This document shows, in pieces, positions 26,201 to 35,258 of a DNA stretch of 64,000 nt; position 1 is the stretch's first letter; each line of letters begins with the position of its first letter. Made by a program: the position numbers and the translations under genes. This DNA is from Cyprinodon diabolis. Its lineage: Eukaryota > Chordata > Actinopteri > Cyprinodontiformes > Cyprinodontidae. Below the pieces are notes generated by a model. It was not told where the DNA came from, did no database searches, and saw only the letters and a program-made list of their open reading frames with translations. The stretch covers positions 29,892,837 to 29,956,836 of the forward strand of contig CM060069.1 in the NCBI GenBank assembly GCA_030533445.1, read 5' to 3'.

Positions 26201-29200
26201 CTTGACACAGCATTGAGCCACTGCGACACTTTAGGACATTTGTCTGCGATAGAGGAGCCACCACGGTTGGGCAGTCAACCTCATCTGAGCCATCATGGCA
26301 GTGGGCCCGGCCGTCACATAAGAAGCTTCTGGGAATACAGTTTCTGTTGTCTTCACACTTGAATTCCTCTGAAATAAAAGGTGTTCCCAAACAAGTGTGG
26401 CGAACTAGTGAACACAGGCTTTCCTGAGATTACAGCTGGGCTGGCTATGATGGTAAAGTCAGTACCTACCCTTAGGACAAGTGCTTACACACAACTCCTC
26501 GTCATCTCCATCAGGGCAGTCCCTCTTACCATCACAGAGAAGGTTTGGTGGAAGGCAGACTGTTGACTGTCTGCATAACCAATACGGGGCATTGCAGACT
26601 GGAGTGCTGGGCACTATGAACAGGAGAGAAAAAAAGAAAATGATCAGAACTTCTCCCAAGAATGAATCAATGGTCAATGCAATCTTCCAACTTTGTTTAC
26701 CAATATCCACTCACAAGGCTCATCAAAAGTTACCATTTTCCACATTCTACAGCTACGCATCAGTTATTTCAGTATACATCGCTCTCTGATTTTTGCATAT
26801 CCTTCCAGGCCAGCACTAGAGAGTTATTCCAGCCATCAGTGTGGTTTCCTCTCTTGTTATAGTACTTCTGAATCATCCCAGCTTATCCAAGCCACAGGCA
26901 GATGGCCAATCAGGAGGCTTGGTTCTGCTTGAAATTGTGATCCTAATGAAGGCCGATTTCTTCATTTCCACTGTCAGAATGTGTATGCTCAGGTTGGGTT
27001 TGCTGCGACAGGCTGGACTTCACCAGATCATTTTACCAGTTGGCATTTTGAATGAGGATTAACTGGATTTTACCAAATATAATCAGAAGCAAACTGACAT
27101 CTAATCAATATTAAAATTATATGCTTTTTTTTAGCAGTGGAGTCTTACAATTATTTTATAAATGTGGACAAAATGACACTAGGATTAAACTGAAACAGCA
27201 AATGCTACATAAAAACCTTAAAAATAGAACAATCTGACCTGTTTGAAATTTTCCAAGTGCTACAATGACACTCAGTAGGGGACCTTTCACAGAAACAGAC
27301 TGAAGTCGGTGTCCATTACGTTGATCCCACAGAATCACCATGTTGTTAGAAATGGACAAGAGGAAAGGCTCGAAAGCAGCCACAACAGAGCCCGAGATGT
27401 TCCACCTTCTTCCTGCTTGGTGGCTTTTCTCCTTCAATAAACTTAGAATCGTCAAACCTAAACAGGATGACCACGAACATAAAATGTTTCAATTCTTGTT
27501 TGCATCTAAGAAATCAAGTTCTACTGAATTAATCCAAACACTTAATTACTAAAACCCTGGGAACAGACCAATATCCAGAAAATGTTCAAAACTATGTAAA
27601 GAGACACATTTTTACAATTTTCCTTTAAAGGTAAAGCATAACCTGCAAGGGAAAACTCTGCATTAAGTTTTTTTTTTTTTTTTTTTTAAAGCACTGAGGA
27701 CATTTAAACACTGTTACACACCTGCTCTTTTAGAGTTCCACAGGAGGCTGCTAGCTCTCAGATCAAAGGCGATGTTCCCACCAACGCCTTCTGCCATCTG
27801 TAGCAGCTCTTCTGCCTTTTCTCCGCTCATCCACATGCTAAAGACCCAGCCCTCCTCCAGCCAGAACATCTCACCCCTCAGCCAGTCCAAGTAAAAGCTT
27901 CTAATCTTCTTTGTGGTGCGGTACAGCTGCTGTGGGTAATTACTACTGGATGCGCTTGTACCAATAACTTTCTGGTCACACGACACCCAGAAAAGGTTCC
28001 CACTCTTTTGGTCCACAGACAGCAGACAAACTAAATGGAATACAGTTTTAATAGCGATGGTTCAGCTAATGGTTCAGTAATTGATAAAATAGGTTATCAA
28101 AAAATTATTTTTTTTTCTCTGAGCAGCAACGAGTAGTTCGATTTAAATGTCAAATATACATTTGAAAATGCTTTGCTCCAACCTGGCAAAGGTGTTGGGA
28201 TGAACTCTGTCCTGTCTCGATTTAGACTGGTGCGTTGGACATGACCAGTGCTGTTGGCCCAATAAAGCCAGTCTCTGTACCAGTCGACATCAAAAGACAG
28301 GATCCCTTCATCTGAAGAAAACAGCTCCATTTCAGAGGACTCTTTTGCTGTAAACTCCAGCAAGCTGATTTTTTTGATAGTGCCATACAAGAACCGGGGA
28401 TCTGTAAAACGAATAACTGCAGAATTACTGAAAAGCATCCAACAGGAAAACAGGAGCTTTAAAAGTCTTATGCAAGTTTGTACATTTTGCACAGTTAACG
28501 TACATTCACATGTCCCATCAGGCAGTAGTATTTTAAAATACGGACATGCACAGGTGAATCCATTGGGGTTGCTCTTAGTCAGTTGGCAGAGAAGGCAGAC
28601 AGTCTTGGCACAGGCTGAGGACCCTACATTTGATTAACATGATAGAATTTTTTCCTCCAGTTCAAATCTGTTTATTGCAACACCATTTCTTTTTCTCTCT
28701 CAATAGCAAAATTAACACAAAAATTAAATCTACAAAGTACCCTTTGGCTGTTGGAGCTCATGGTAGACCGACAGCAGAGGGAAGTCAGTTTTACTGAGGA
28801 ATTTCCGAGGATTTGGTTTGCCTTGGGGAGCTTGCCACAGTCCCTTCTCATCGGTCCAAAAGAACATTCCTTCAAAGACTGCGAGGCTCAAAGCTGGTCT
28901 CTTGTTAAATAGCCCGATAAAGGAGTAGCGACCCGTCCCATCCACCTTCACCGTCTCTACAGACTGAAAAGATTACGTTTTAGCAATGTTTAAGTTGGCA
29001 GTTTGTGTAACTTCACAAATTATTTCAGGAGCGAGTTTTACTTTAAACAGCAAACAGTTCAGAGTTGAATATTTAAATACATTATCCATCTAAGATAATA
29101 TTTTCCATATGAAACATTTTATTCAGGGACAAGAGTTAAGAAGGTCAAGATAACACAGTTTTAATAACCTATGAATGATGGTATGTAAATTTATAATTTT

Positions 29201-32200
29201 CAATACTAAGGATGTTTGTAGGATGAAATGTGAATAGTAGATCAGCTGTTCCACTGCAAATGGGGGAAAAAAATAAAAATAAAATCACTCAGAAAACATG
29301 AGCAACTCATGTGTGCACTTTTTAATTCAGGACCCACCATCTTCAGGTCACTGATCCAATAGAGCCTCCTGGCAGCAACATCAGTTGTAAGGCTGTGAGC
29401 AATCTGTGCAGTGAGGACTGTAAGAGTGCTTCTGTCTGATCCATCCATCCAGGACTTCTCCAATGTCACTCTGTCACCTGGACCTTCATTTATCCAGAAC
29501 ATCAGGCTGAAGAGAAAAGATTTATAGCTTAAGCATTATAGTGTGATTAAGGCATGTTCGTAATGTTCACTGTATATGATGGAGTGGGACTGTTAAGAAA
29601 AGAAAATAAACAATTATACTCACCTCTCAATGGGAAGAAGAGCCAATTCTGATGGGTGGACATTTTTGTCCAGTAAAGTTGTGAAACTTTTACCATCATT
29701 TGACTGCATGTAGATTGACTCAGTCTTCTCATTGGTCCAGAAAAGGTATCCATTTAGCCAATCACAGGCTAAACCCTTAATTCCAGGTTTTCCTGTGAGA
29801 TCCCAAACATTTTGCAAATGAGCAGCCTTATCATTAACCCGATGGTGGCCATAGTGGTATTATAAGACTTAGAATGAGCATGCCCCCCCACCAGTAAACG
29901 TTGTCCAGCTGCTCCATCCGTTGGTTTTGTAAATACTTCCGCCACCGTCAGCCCAGTAATACCACCCTCTGGCAATGTCATAGACTGATGCCACTGGCTC
30001 AGACACTGAAGCTTTGATTGCATTAAACTGCAGGGATTTTACATTCAGAAGTCCTAACATGTTCCTCTGTACCATCAGCAGTTGGGTTGCATTAACTGAA
30101 AAATGTTGAAAAACTGCAAATGAGTTATGGTTTTGGTTTAGTTGTTTCTGAGCATTTTTTTTTGCAATAGTATCCACTTGCTCAGATATTTTATATTGCT
30201 CTGTTATATTATTCTTCACTAAACATAAGCTTAAATGTAGAAAAGCGCTTTCAGTTTTGTAAACATACTTGAAGCTTGACATGTAGTGTCTCCACTGAGT
30301 TCAAACCCCTCTCTGCAGTGGCAGAAGTAGGATCCAATAGTGTTTGTGCAGTGATGCACACATGGAGGAAAAGCTGCTGCACATTCATCCAAATCTAAAA
30401 ATGAAAAATCAGTTATAGATTTCAATGCCAAGGGTTTGTAAATGGATGGGAAGCAGCCACAGAACTTCACACGCATAATGTATAAGCCAGCATTACAAAA
30501 TATATTTAACATTTAGACAGAAAATATCATTCATGGTATACAGGGTACTATGACCACTCACCTTCACAGACGGCACCATTGGGGGAGAGCTTATACCCAA
30601 CTGGACAAATGCATTGCACTCCCCAGGATTCATCTTTGCACACATGGCTGCAGCCACCATTTGACATGGTGCAGGTACGACCTGAAGAGGAAATAACACC
30701 AAGGTTGCATATTAAAGACATGCTTATTTACCAAACCTAAGCTTATGTTGCTGGACTCACTGCAGGTTATAGGCTCATCACTGCCATCAGAACATTGAAC
30801 CCATCCATCACACCTTTCCTCAGCTGACAGACACTTTCCCTCAGGACAGCGGATGCCACCTTCACTACATTTACCTTAATGAAAAGGCCGAAAAAGAAAT
30901 GCCTCCTGAAAGCCTCCATTACTAAAAGATGGACAGCCATAATATTTAAAATTTCCATTTCTTAGTACCCCTAAAATTGATCATGAAGATGTCCATTGCT
31001 CTAGAGACTCAAAACATTCTCACTTTGTTAGCTTTGAGTGATGCAAGTTCATTGGTGACCATTTCAAGTAATGTTTTTTGTGCATTGATTATTTAACGAA
31101 GTTCATAAACATAGTTAAAGGACACCAAATATCATGAATCACCTGGTAAATTAAAGAAAGCCTTTCTAGCAAAAAATAACTGGTTTGCTTGGTCAAAAAT
31201 AGCCCTAGAAATCTGAGCTACAACCTACTTCTAAATTGACCCTCAGTCTGATTTAGTCTCTACTAATCCTTGAGGTTTTCTCACCACATTCGCCTTCATC
31301 AGAGTTATCAATGCAGTCATTTTGTCCATTGCAGCGCAGCTCCTTGGGGATACAGATGCGGTTTCCACACATCCACTCAGAATCCAGGCAGCCCTCTGTG
31401 GCTGGGCAGTTCTCCTCATCAGAACCAGTTGGGCACTGATTCTGTCCATCACAGCGGGCTGAAGCATCCACACAGCCAACAGATCCCACACATGGAAACT
31501 GACCAGGAGGACAATCGGAGTCTGTGGAGGCTGAAGGCAACAGAGTCAAAGCAGAAGGCACACAAGATTTGATAGTAACTCTATAAAACTAGTTTAAACC
31601 ATTTCGCCATACCATCACAGCCCATTTCATCTGATCCATCCAGACAGTCTCCCTCTTCATCACACCTCCACGCAGCAGAGATGCAGAGTCCATCGTCACA
31701 CTGCCACTGGCCTTCAGGGCAAAGCAGGAGTTGGCCTACAGAACAAGACAAAGAAAAAACAAAAAGAAAAACATGTAAAATCTAAAGTTGCCCAAGTGTA
31801 TTTGTTAAATCTAGCTAATAAAAAGTACATTGCTATTAAGTGTTACTTTAAAACAATTAACCGCAATAAGCTGGAATGAAAGCCAATAAATTCAATTCAG
31901 CTCATTTATAAAAAGCACCATTCACCATATGTCATCTCAAGGCAGAGATTGAAGTGGAAGTCCCTTCATGAATGCATGTTGCTTAAACCCATATATCTCA
32001 GTTAAAAAAATGCATATATACAGTACAGACCAAACATTTGGACACACCTTATGCAAAGAGTTTCTTTATTTTTTTGACTATGAAAATTGTAGATTCACAC
32101 TGAACCATCAAAAGTATGAACTAACATGTGAAATGATATACTTAAAGTGTGAATCAATTGAAAATATGTCTTATGTTCTAGGTTCTTCAAAGTAGCCACC

Positions 32201-33048
32201 TTTTGCTTTACTGCTATGCACACCTTGGCATTCTCTTGATGTTCTGTACTGTTTACCCACACACACTCTGCCATCATAGTGAGGACCATACATTGACTGC
32301 CATTGACTTAACAGATTTCCACTGATTTTCATTTTCAACCCTTTCTATGCCCTAAGCCTAAAACTAACCCTAAACCCAACCATTACCAATGCATATCTCA
32401 CCCTAAACAATTGACACCTTGGCCCTAAACCTAATTTGATGGTGTAATTGGAAAAATGGTCCTCACTCTGACGGCTAGACAGGTACAGACAAACACTTGA
32501 GTACCTCATGCCACATTGCAATTAAAGCCTACAGGAATTCATGTCATAGTATTTGGATAATAAAGTAGCTGTAGTATTATAGTTATATACTTCAGTGAGC
32601 TGGAATTAACCCCTAGGTTTTAATACAGCCAAAAAGTAAAACCATAAAATTTGTTAAATTGGTTTTAAGCAGGGAAAGTACTTAAAATAACATTTACTTA
32701 ATCATATTTAGTTACTTAAAAACAACTTTTATGTCCTACCCTGCTGAAATGAAAAAAAAATTGTGTTAAATTAATATGATTAAATAAATGCAAAAAAAGT
32801 TGCATTATTTTTTTTCCTGTGTGAATTGTACAAAACGTATATGCTTGGGTTTGACTTTTGAATTCAATTTGCCGTTATTTTGTAGGCGACATAAAATAGA
32901 CTGACCGAGGTTTTACACAATTACCTTATAATTGCGATGAGAGCGTTTGAAGGCAGAATAATGTAAGTTTTGGTCGAAAATTAGACTTACCAGAGGAAAA
33001 TCCAAGATTTGAGAGAAATATCAACCAAATGACTAGAGGCAGGTCCAT
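3632..33048 (-). CDS. Giant LDL-receptor-related protein, lrp13-like (55 coding exons, complete)
   Basis: Predicted type I endocytic receptor of about 3,501 residues. I joined 55 exons with consensus splice sites, and every junction keeps the reading phase. Order: signal peptide; 4 LDLa; EGF and Ca-binding EGF (about 178-258); YWTD propeller (260-514); EGF; second, degenerate propeller (553-801); 38 LDLa (802-2600); two EGF; third propeller (2674-2926); EGF; fourth propeller (3004-3270); EGF plus LDLa; Ser/Thr-rich spacer with an EGF; membrane span (about 3430-3452); 48-residue tail. LDLa modules carry the Ca-binding CDGxxDCxDGSDE pattern. Known for the family: extracellular LDLa modules bind lipoproteins and propellers release them at low pH. 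The single span, short tail and fish context fit Lrp13, the ovarian vitellogenin-binding receptor, but I could not align it. An unnamed LRP1/LRP2-like receptor is the alternative. No stop codon or frameshift was found. Confidence 0.85.
4334..4977. other. Receptor intron, nothing recognised
   Basis: AT-rich intron between the last LDLa exon and the membrane-span exon. I see no ORF, repeat end or RNA gene. Confidence 0.5.
6432..7630 (+). mobile_element. Non-autonomous TTAA-type DNA transposon with a mini-ORF
   Basis: Left end AGGCACACTATGCAAC and right end, in reverse complement AGGTACACTATGCAAC, are terminal inverted repeats. The right flank is TTAA (7631-7634) and the left is ATAA (6428-6431), a one-base decay of TTAA. 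TTAA targets are used by piggyBac and Kolobok transposons. A 63-codon ORF at 6704-6895 encodes a Lys/Arg-rich start and a [20 protein letters not shown] motif resembling the ends of fish transposon proteins. It lies in the 3.6 kb receptor intron. Confidence 0.6.
7635..8831. other. Receptor intron, nothing recognised
   Basis: Intron sequence without a supported gene. A 75-codon ORF at 7949-8176 has no recognisable motif and no splice context, so I regard it as chance. Confidence 0.5.
11058..11573 (-). mobile_element. Truncated TTAA foldback element (relative of 41504-42144)
   Basis: The right end matches the arm of the 41.5 kb element in opposite orientation and abuts TTAA at 11574-11577. At the other end it begins with an internal inverted repeat, GTAGTGTATAGGATTTCC (from 11058), whose partner ends at 11270. 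The outer left arm is missing. ORFs here are repeat artefacts shared with the 41.5 kb copy. Confidence 0.7.
13321..13682. mobile_element. Abundant fish interspersed repeat
   Basis: It carries hallmarks of a dispersed fish repeat: GCGGGGTACACCCTAGACAG, a GGTCGCCGGTCCATCGCAGG box, TTTTTTGGACTGTGGGAGG, GAGAACATGCAAACTATGC and an end near TGCAACGCAGCAGTGCTACC. A CA microsatellite is embedded. The class name is not certain; it is probably a LINE or SINE-like tail. Confidence 0.6.
14923..15281. mobile_element. hAT-like MITE
   Basis: The left end CAGGGGTCTTCAACGTTTTT pairs with the right end AAAAACGTTGAAGACCCC. CAGGG termini are typical of hAT elements. I could not see a clean 8-bp target duplication. 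It lies in the receptor intron between exons 15562-15433 and 14521-14328. Confidence 0.6.
16404..17358. other. Intron splitting the last type B LDLa pair
   Basis: 955 bp with an A24 tract near 16860 and a T19 tract near 17050, and no other recognisable content. In the nine other type B exons the same LDLa pair is not interrupted. Confidence 0.6.
20398..20524 (+). mobile_element. SINE-like fish repeat with a tRNA-type B box
   Basis: It contains GACATGCGGGAAATAACAGA and GATTCGAACCCAGGCCGCC followed by GCGTCGAGGACTAAGG, a combination seen in a common fish dispersed repeat. The GATTCGAACCC stretch resembles a pol III B box. It is not an intact tRNA: no acceptor stem or anticodon arm could be folded. 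Confidence 0.5.
22418..22614. mobile_element. hAT-like inverted-repeat MITE in a receptor intron
   Basis: GTTCCAGTTCCTGAGGGC at the left pairs imperfectly with the right end around CCCCCACGAACTGGAG. Internal AACTTTTAGAT and ATCTAAAAGTTCCAGG are also inverted, and a TCAGGTGTGTTGGACTA motif marks the family. Confidence 0.55.
24424..25517. other. Receptor intron, nothing recognised
   Basis: A 1.1 kb intron between a B and an A exon of the LDLa array. I looked for a degenerate LDLa exon (CDG or SDE codons flanked by splice sites) and found none. Confidence 0.5.
27239..28401 (-). other. Receptor second propeller, degenerate
   Basis: Exons 28401-28183, 28030-27722 and 27457-27239, encoding about 249 residues. 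Only the first blade keeps a good signature (WLYWANST). The rest are weak: [24 protein letters not shown] and VILWDQRN. The length fits a six-blade propeller. No EGF closes it; the chain passes directly into the central LDLa array. Confidence 0.75.
28510..30681 (-). other. Receptor EGF pair, first YWTD propeller and following EGF
   Basis: Exons 30681-30562 (EGF), 30394-30269 (Ca-binding EGF, DLDEC start), 30095-29892, 29792-29624, 29506-29338 and 28963-28741 (propeller), then 28623-28510 (EGF). Blade signatures [31 protein letters not shown] and MFFWTDEK are visible. The EGF, propeller, EGF order is the standard pH-dependent release cassette of LDL receptors. Confidence 0.85.
32021..32242 (+). 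mobile_element. 5' fragment of a Tc1/mariner element
   Basis: It begins CAGTACAGACCAAACATTTG after a TA and continues with GGACACACCTTATGC and AGTAGCCACCTTTTGC. These are the familiar terminal sequences of a Tc1-like family common in fish. It is truncated before any transposase coding. Confidence 0.65.
32278..32467. mobile_element. Short inverted-repeat MITE
   Basis: AGTGAGGACCA at the left and TGGTCCTCACT at the right are perfect 11-bp inverted repeats. The interior contains CTAACCCTAAACCC-like runs, which I read as part of this MITE family rather than telomeric DNA. Confidence 0.45.
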
Positions 33049-33114
33049 GTCGGCCCGCGACTGATTCAAACAAACAGGACGGGCTGACAGGAAGCTTTTA
33101 ATCATCATCATCAC

Positions 33115-33135
33115 CTGCTGCTGCTGCTGCTGCTG
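33115..33135. repeat. (CTG)n trinucleotide repeat
   Basis: Seven CTG units (CAG on the receptor strand) lie just upstream of the receptor coding start, next to an ATC/GAT repeat that supplies the upstream in-frame ATG codons. Confidence 0.9.
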
Positions 33136-35178
33136 CAGGTGCGCCGCTGATTGGGCTCCATGGCTTCCGGTCAGTTACTTCCCAAAGTGAAACTACAGTG
33201 CCTTAAGGTCTTCCAGATGATAAAACAAAACAATAAATAAATAAATATGAATGAATATAGAAAAAATATAAGTGCTTTATATATTTCTACATTAACTGCA
33301 GTGATGGTGTCTAAAGTGATTATATTTTTATTATTTGTGAGGGGAAAAAAGCCTTTTCAACAACACTGTCCTAATACGCCCCCCCCCCCCCCCTATACGT
33401 TTTCTTCTGATTTATTATTTTACGTTTTACACATCTTTAGTGCAGATCTTAGACGTAGGGAATTAACCCCTTAAAGGCAAGTGTATCATATTTGATACCT
33501 GAGTTTTTGAAACCTCTGCATATCAGTGTGATGTTTTTGTTCTTGTAACCCTGACTTACATAATCAGACACATGTAGTGTAGAGAAAACATTTAAAGGAT
33601 TATACAGAAATGCTGAATGTATCAAAACTCATCCAAATAAATGATGAAATTAAAGGTTACAAAATGAACATTTCTATTTCATTTGCCAGAAAGTTCAATG
33701 ACAATTCTAATTTTGGAAAATTAGAATATTCTGTCAATTATTTCATGGTTCAGGCTTTAAAAGGTTAAAATATATTTTTTTATTTTGGATCACAATTATA
33801 AGAAAAATATTAAAGTTCACATAATTACTGTTAATGTCAGGTAATATCTTTTATATACATCACTTTGTAGCTGTAAGTTGTGTATTTATTAAGATGCAGT
33901 TTAACATCTTTAATATTTGGTGACAATAATTTACGTTTTTATTAAATATTAACTATAATAGGCTATGAAATTATTTTAAATAAAACGGCTAGAAGTGAGT
34001 GCTCATATGATACTGCGTTTTTATGCTTTTGTAAAATTTCGTTAGATTTGTTTTTTGAAGTAACATTATTTGTTTTGGCCTTAATAAAAACAAATGCACT
34101 GGTTTCATATCACAGTTTTATAAATCATTTTCAAAGGACCGTGCTTTTTTTTTATGCAAAGCCCATTTTCTTGACTTCAGGAATAAAAGGAATCAAAGCT
34201 TAATGCAGCCTTTTCAACCCCTTAGATGCTGAGTGAGCACTTTGTTCCATAAATTAGTGACAATAAAGCTTGATGTTTGATAAAAGCATGTGATGAACTG
34301 TTGGATGAAACATCTCTTTCTCAAAGGAAAACACGCGTGTTTTCTTAAATATATGATGTCATTCACTTTAAAAATGAAAAGAAAAAGCTTAAACCTATAA
34401 GATTATATGGGTTTTTGGACCAAAACATGATGGAAAAAAACACTTAAGACACCATTTTAAAGTAAAACTGCCGTTTTTTTATTTTATTTTAACATCACTT
34501 TAACATCACAAGAATCATCATCACTTTATCAAATTCAGTCTTTATACCCATCATAATAAGTTTTTATTTTCTAACCTTTTATGTCATGTTTTAGATTCAC
34601 ACTTGGTTTTCAAAATATAAAATCTTATTTAAATGCAACTATTTAACTATTAAAATGTTTGTGTGGGTGTTATTTTAGTTTCCTAATTGCTCCGTCTTAT
34701 TCTTGTGTGTTTTTAATAATATTTGACGCAATAGGTTTAAAACTAGTACCAAAGATTTTATTGGGTTGAAGTAAATATTTCACAATGAATTCTTCAAAAA
34801 AGAAATCTGTGAACTAATATAACATTTCTAACTATGTTATTACCTACCTTCTTTCTTGTTTTCCAACCTCTATCCCAACATGTGAAGATTTGAACTACAG
34901 AGTATTTCTCCACATGATTAACTCATAATCTCATTGATCACTGAACAGATCTTTAAGCTCCTTAAATGGTATCTTTTATTTGTGTTTGTTTGTTAGAGCT
35001 TCTGGGATCTGTAATAGAACAGCAGCAATTAGAGCTGTTTTAGAGTTTTCATACTTGTGCCACTACAAAGAGCTTTTTGGTTTCGATGCATAACGACCGT
35101 CTCATTACGGCCTTTGGATCAGAGCCATCCGCGTCTTTACGCATCTCTTCAAAGGACTTCAGGATGAGAGGGTGGGAT
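33136..35178. other. Intergenic region between divergent receptor and nodal genes
   Basis: About 2 kb separates the minus-strand receptor start from the plus-strand nodal promoter. It holds a C15 run (33379-33393) and AT-rich sequence with no ORF of note. I scanned for a pair of FoxH1-type TGTGGATT sites, known from nodal autoregulatory enhancers, and did not see a convincing pair. Confidence 0.5.
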
Positions 35179-35185
35179 TATAAAA
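35179..35185 (+). promoter_or_regulatory. TATA box of the nodal-related gene
   Basis: TATAAAA lies 80 bp upstream of the start codon in the sequence GGGATTATAAAACTGAG. It would place transcription start near 35210 and give a short 5' UTR. Confidence 0.6.
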
Positions 35186-35258
35186 CTGAGCTCCAGGTTC
35201 TCCTCAGGACCAGATCCAGATCTGATTGTGGAGGTGACTGCATCTCAGTCTGGGAATT

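Larger units (their letters stand above)
14328..26613 (-). repeat. Tandem LDLa exon array of the receptor (38 LDLa modules)
   Basis: Type A exons (Ser/Thr/Pro spacer plus one LDLa) alternate with type B exons (two LDLa). A: 26613-26470, 26051-25833, 24423-24265, 23850-23638, 23198-22995, 21848-21636, 21156-20968, 19568-19353, 18683-18510. B: 26368-26120, 25763-25518, 24169-23921, 23531-23283, 22210-21962, 21494-21246, 19912-19661, 19270-19025, 18437-18171. Then type C 18097-17882 (2 LDLa), A 17751-17584, split B 17478-17359 and 16403-16236, C 16155-15940, 15863-15634 (2), 15562-15433 (1) and 14521-14328 (1 plus start of an EGF). All A, B and C exons are multiples of 3 nt and phase 1-1, so units can be gained or lost without a frame change. 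Several B introns begin with the same GTATTTATC sequence. Confidence 0.9.
30761..33048 (-). other. Receptor N-terminus: signal peptide and LDLa 1-4
   Basis: Exons 33048-32991, 31735-31613, 31521-31285 and 30874-30761. The first exon encodes a hydrophobic leader ([19 protein letters not shown]) and ends in phase 1 at GTAAGT. The next exons encode one, two and one LDLa modules, each with six cysteines and an SDE or DE acidic end. In-frame ATG codons lie up to 33114 without an intervening stop, so an extended N-terminus is possible. I chose 33048 because the signal peptide begins there. Confidence 0.85.

Noticed and set aside
26662..27062. Plus-strand ORFs inside a receptor intron
   Set aside because: No domain or codon signal; they lie opposite the receptor intron between exons 27457-27239 and 26613-26470.
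30090..30282. Extension of the EGF exon into the first propeller exon as one long exon
   Set aside because: An acceptor (TTTTTCAG) at 30096-30097 and a GTATGT donor at 30268-30267 give a phase-consistent intron, and the read-through frame has no domain.
32341..32430. CTAACCCTAAACCC runs resembling interstitial telomeric repeats
   Set aside because: Irregular, short and enclosed by the inverted ends of a MITE; not a TTAGGG array.
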